This document shows, piece after piece, positions 62,106-64,000 of a DNA stretch of 64,000 nt; position 1 is the first letter of the stretch; each line of letters opens with the position of its first letter. Origin of the DNA: Bacteroidales bacterium (GTDB taxonomy: Bacteria > Bacteroidota > Bacteroidia > Bacteroidales > Bacteroidaceae); contig JAUMXY010000004.1 of NCBI GenBank assembly GCA_030528885.1, positions 1 through 64,000 of the forward strand. The letters are read 5' to 3'. Both the position numbers and the translations under genes were made by a program. The notes below the pieces were generated by a model that saw only the letters and a program-made list of their open reading frames with translations, was not told the DNA's origin and ran no database searches.

Positions 62106-63794
62106 ATGGAGAAACTTGTTATATATCAAGTTTTCACTCGTCTTTTTGGTGCCAATGCTAGCAAAAATGTTAGCAACGGCACCAAAAAAGAAAATGGGTG
62201 TGGCAAGATGGCTGATTTTACAAGCGCGGCGCTTGCTGAAATCAAGAAACTTGGCGCAACTCATATTTGGTATACCGGTCTGATTGAGCATGCCACAAAA
62301 AGTGATTATACTTCGTATGGCATACCCAAAGTTCATCCAGCTGTGGTGAAAGGCAATGCCGGCAGTCCTTATGCTATCAAGGACTACTATGATATTGACC
62401 CGGACTTGGCTACCAAGGTGCCAGAGAGGATGAAGGAGTTTGAGAGGCTTGTTGTTCGTACCCATAAGGCAGAACTGAAAGTTATCATTGACTTTGTGCC
62501 CAATCATGTAGCTCGTCAGTATCATTCAGATGCTAAGCCGGAAGGAGTGCTTGATTTGGGAGAAGACGATGATACCACGATGTCTTTCAATCCTCACAAT
62601 AATTTCTATTATCTTCCAGGAACCACATTCTCGCCTAGTTTTTCTCTCTATGATGAAGAGATGGGAGATTATGTAGAGAAGCCAGCTAAAGTTACAGGCA
62701 ATGACTGTTTCACCCAATGGGCCGGTCAAAACGATTGGTATGAAACAGTAAAGCTGAACTATGGCGTTGATTATCAGGGAAGCCATCAGCTTGTGTTCTG
62801 CCCATCAACGCCAGATACATGGCTGAAGATGCGCGACATACTGCTCTTTTGGGCAAGCAAAGGGATTGACGGTTTCCGTTGCGATATGGCAGAAATGGTG
62901 CCTTGTGATTTCTGGGGCTGGGTGATTCCTCAAGTTAAGGCTAAATACCCGGATATCATATTCATAGCAGAGGTGTATAATCCGCATGAATACCGCAACT
63001 ATATCTACAGAGGTCACTTTGACTATCTCTATGATAAGGTGGGGCTTTACGACACGATCCGTTCTGTTGTGGGAGGCAATACCGCAATGACTATTACTGG
63101 AGCATGGCAAAGTGTTGATGATATACAAAGCCACATGCTGAACTTCTTGGAGAATCATGATGAGCAGCGCATCGCATCAGATTTCTTTGCAGGAAATGCA
63201 GAGAAAGGTAAGCCTGCGTTGCTGATAAGCTCTCTGATGAACACTAATCCGGTCATGATTTATTTCGGTCAGGAACTTGGAGAGCGTGGCATGGATGCGG
63301 AAGGATTCAGTGGGAAAGATGGGCGTACGACCATTTTTGACTATTGGACGATTGACCTCATACGCCGATGGAGAAATGGCAACAAGTTTGATGGAAAACT
63401 CCTGACTGCCGAAGAAAAGGATTTGCAGCAATTTTACACAAAAGTGCTGAATATCTGCAATAAGGAGAAAGCAATTCGGGAGGGTCAATTCTTCGACATC
63501 ATGTATGTCAATTACAACGAGGGTATGAATGAACATCGTCAATATGCATTCTTGAGAAAGCATGAGAAGGAACTCATACTTGTTGTGGCAAACTTCGATG
63601 ACAAACTGGCACGTTCCTGGGTTAAGATTCCTGCACATGCGTTTAACTGCATGAACATCCCCGTCTGTGATAAAGAATATGAGTGCAAAGACCTTCTGAC
63701 AGGAAAGAAAGAAAAGAAAGCCCTTATCCCAGATGGAACCATCTATGTGGAGATACCGGCAAATGGGGGTAGGGTGCTTAAATTCAAACTTTGA
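62106..63794 (+). CDS. Intracellular GH13 alpha-amylase-family enzyme
   Basis: 562 residues without a signal peptide. The four GH13 conserved regions are visible: DFVPNHVAR, GIDGFRCDMAEM with nucleophile Asp260, IFIAEVYNP with acid/base Glu289, and NFLENHDEQR with Asp352. The beta-sandwich C-domain ends RVLKFKL. It should cleave alpha-1,4-glucans such as glycogen or imported maltodextrins in the cytosol. A divergent loop before region II (FYYLPGTTFSPSFSLYDEEMGDYVEKP) is notable. Coupled to fabD by position only. Confidence 0.92.
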   Translation: MEKLVIYQVFTRLFGANASKNVSNGTKKENGCGKMADFTSAALAEIKKLGATHIWYTGLIEHATKSDYTSYGIPKVHPAVVKGNAGSPYAIKDYYDIDPDLATKVPERMKEFERLVVRTHKAELKVIIDFVPNHVARQYHSDAKPEGVLDLGEDDDTTMSFNPHNNFYYLPGTTFSPSFSLYDEEMGDYVEKPAKVTGNDCFTQWAGQNDWYETVKLNYGVDYQGSHQLVFCPSTPDTWLKMRDILLFWASKGIDGFRCDMAEMVPCDFWGWVIPQVKAKYPDIIFIAEVYNPHEYRNYIYRGHFDYLYDKVGLYDTIRSVVGGNTAMTITGAWQSVDDIQSHMLNFLENHDEQRIASDFFAGNAEKGKPALLISSLMNTNPVMIYFGQELGERGMDAEGFSGKDGRTTIFDYWTIDLIRRWRNGNKFDGKLLTAEEKDLQQFYTKVLNICNKEKAIREGQFFDIMYVNYNEGMNEHRQYAFLRKHEKELILVVANFDDKLARSWVKIPAHAFNCMNIPVCDKEYECKDLLTGKKEKKALIPDGTIYVEIPANGGRVLKFKL

Positions 63795-63812
63795 AATTCT
63801 CATTTCATCATA

Positions 63813-63849
63813 AGAGAGGTGTTGACTCAAGGCAACACCTCTCTTTTTT
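63813..63849 (+). terminator. Intrinsic terminator after the GH13 gene
   Basis: AGAGAGGTGTTG and CAACACCTCTCT are perfect 12-bp arms followed by T6. Confidence 0.93.
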
Positions 63850-63914
63850 ATTGAGAAAGGATGGGAAAATCAACTTTTCTTTCGAGAAAGGGAAAAAAAT
63901 CCTTACTTTATTTT

Positions 63915-63922
63915 TAACTTTG
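63915..63922 (+). promoter_or_regulatory. -7 promoter box of a gene beyond the window
   Basis: TAACTTTG followed by C is a perfect -7 box. No start codon with a long frame follows before the window ends, so its gene lies further right. Confidence 0.6.
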
Positions 63923-64000
63923 CATAAGGAGAAACGTCTAAACATTGTATAACGTTATTTATTGTACATTTATATATTATTCATCTTAATCATCAAAACA

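Noticed and set aside
1..64000. tRNA, rRNA, tmRNA, RNase P RNA or insertion sequences
   Set aside because: Looked for T-arm-like GGTTCGAATCC patterns, hallmark RNA motifs and transposase motifs; none was seen. A proper covariance search could still find one.

Overview
The window reads as a chromosomal segment of a member of the Bacteroidota, order Bacteroidales, most like Prevotella or a close relative. Evidence seen here: promoters with the phylum-specific -7 box TAnnTTTG (fifteen clear copies), no Shine-Dalgarno sequences, a NUDIX-type arabinose regulator, a streptopain-like C10 protease, and secreted enzymes ending in a short NGKK-type C-terminal tail. About 50 protein genes are supported. 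I see no tRNA, rRNA, CRISPR array, prophage or transposase gene.

Layout. 0.2-3.2 kb: alanine dehydrogenase and an AspT/YidE-type transporter. 3.2-6.8 kb: two secreted arabinan-degrading enzymes (GH51, GH43). 7.3-13.75 kb: a restriction-modification-like island with two methylase-type proteins, a HigB/HigA toxin-antitoxin pair with its own promoter, and a 951-residue GIY-YIG/superfamily 2 helicase. 13.8-26.7 kb, minus strand: a complete arabinose operon (secreted mutarotase, two sodium/sugar symporters, AraR, AraD, AraA, AraB-like kinase, transketolase, RpiB). 27.0-30.8 kb, minus strand: galactokinase, a cytosolic mutarotase and folC. The island therefore sits between enzymes that release arabinose and genes that import it and feed it into the pentose phosphate pathway.

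31.0-36.8 kb: a three-gene signalling cassette made of a 1400-residue double sensor kinase, a response regulator and a small AbgT-like membrane protein. 36.8-43 kb: nth, rpmA, rplU, a candidate structured RNA, an acyltransferase, a DMT exporter, a DUF1810 protein and rarA. 43-46 kb: a GH10 xylanase with two CBM6-like modules. 46-53 kb: pheT, a 50-codon membrane ORF, yebC, a TSCPD protein, a lipoprotein, a winged-helix protein and lepA. 53-57 kb: the C10 protease and a small lysozyme-like protein. 57.6-64 kb: thrS-infC-rpmI-rplT, fabD and an intracellular GH13 amylase.

The least ordinary items are the restriction/toxin-antitoxin island (mosaic methylase gene, hairpin leader), the double kinase whose ATPase and phosphoacceptor parts look divided between its halves, a candidate 330-nt RNA near 38.5 kb, and a family of GTACCCCTCGGGT palindromes at four intergenic sites. 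All functional statements rest on reading motifs and gene order; no database search was possible.
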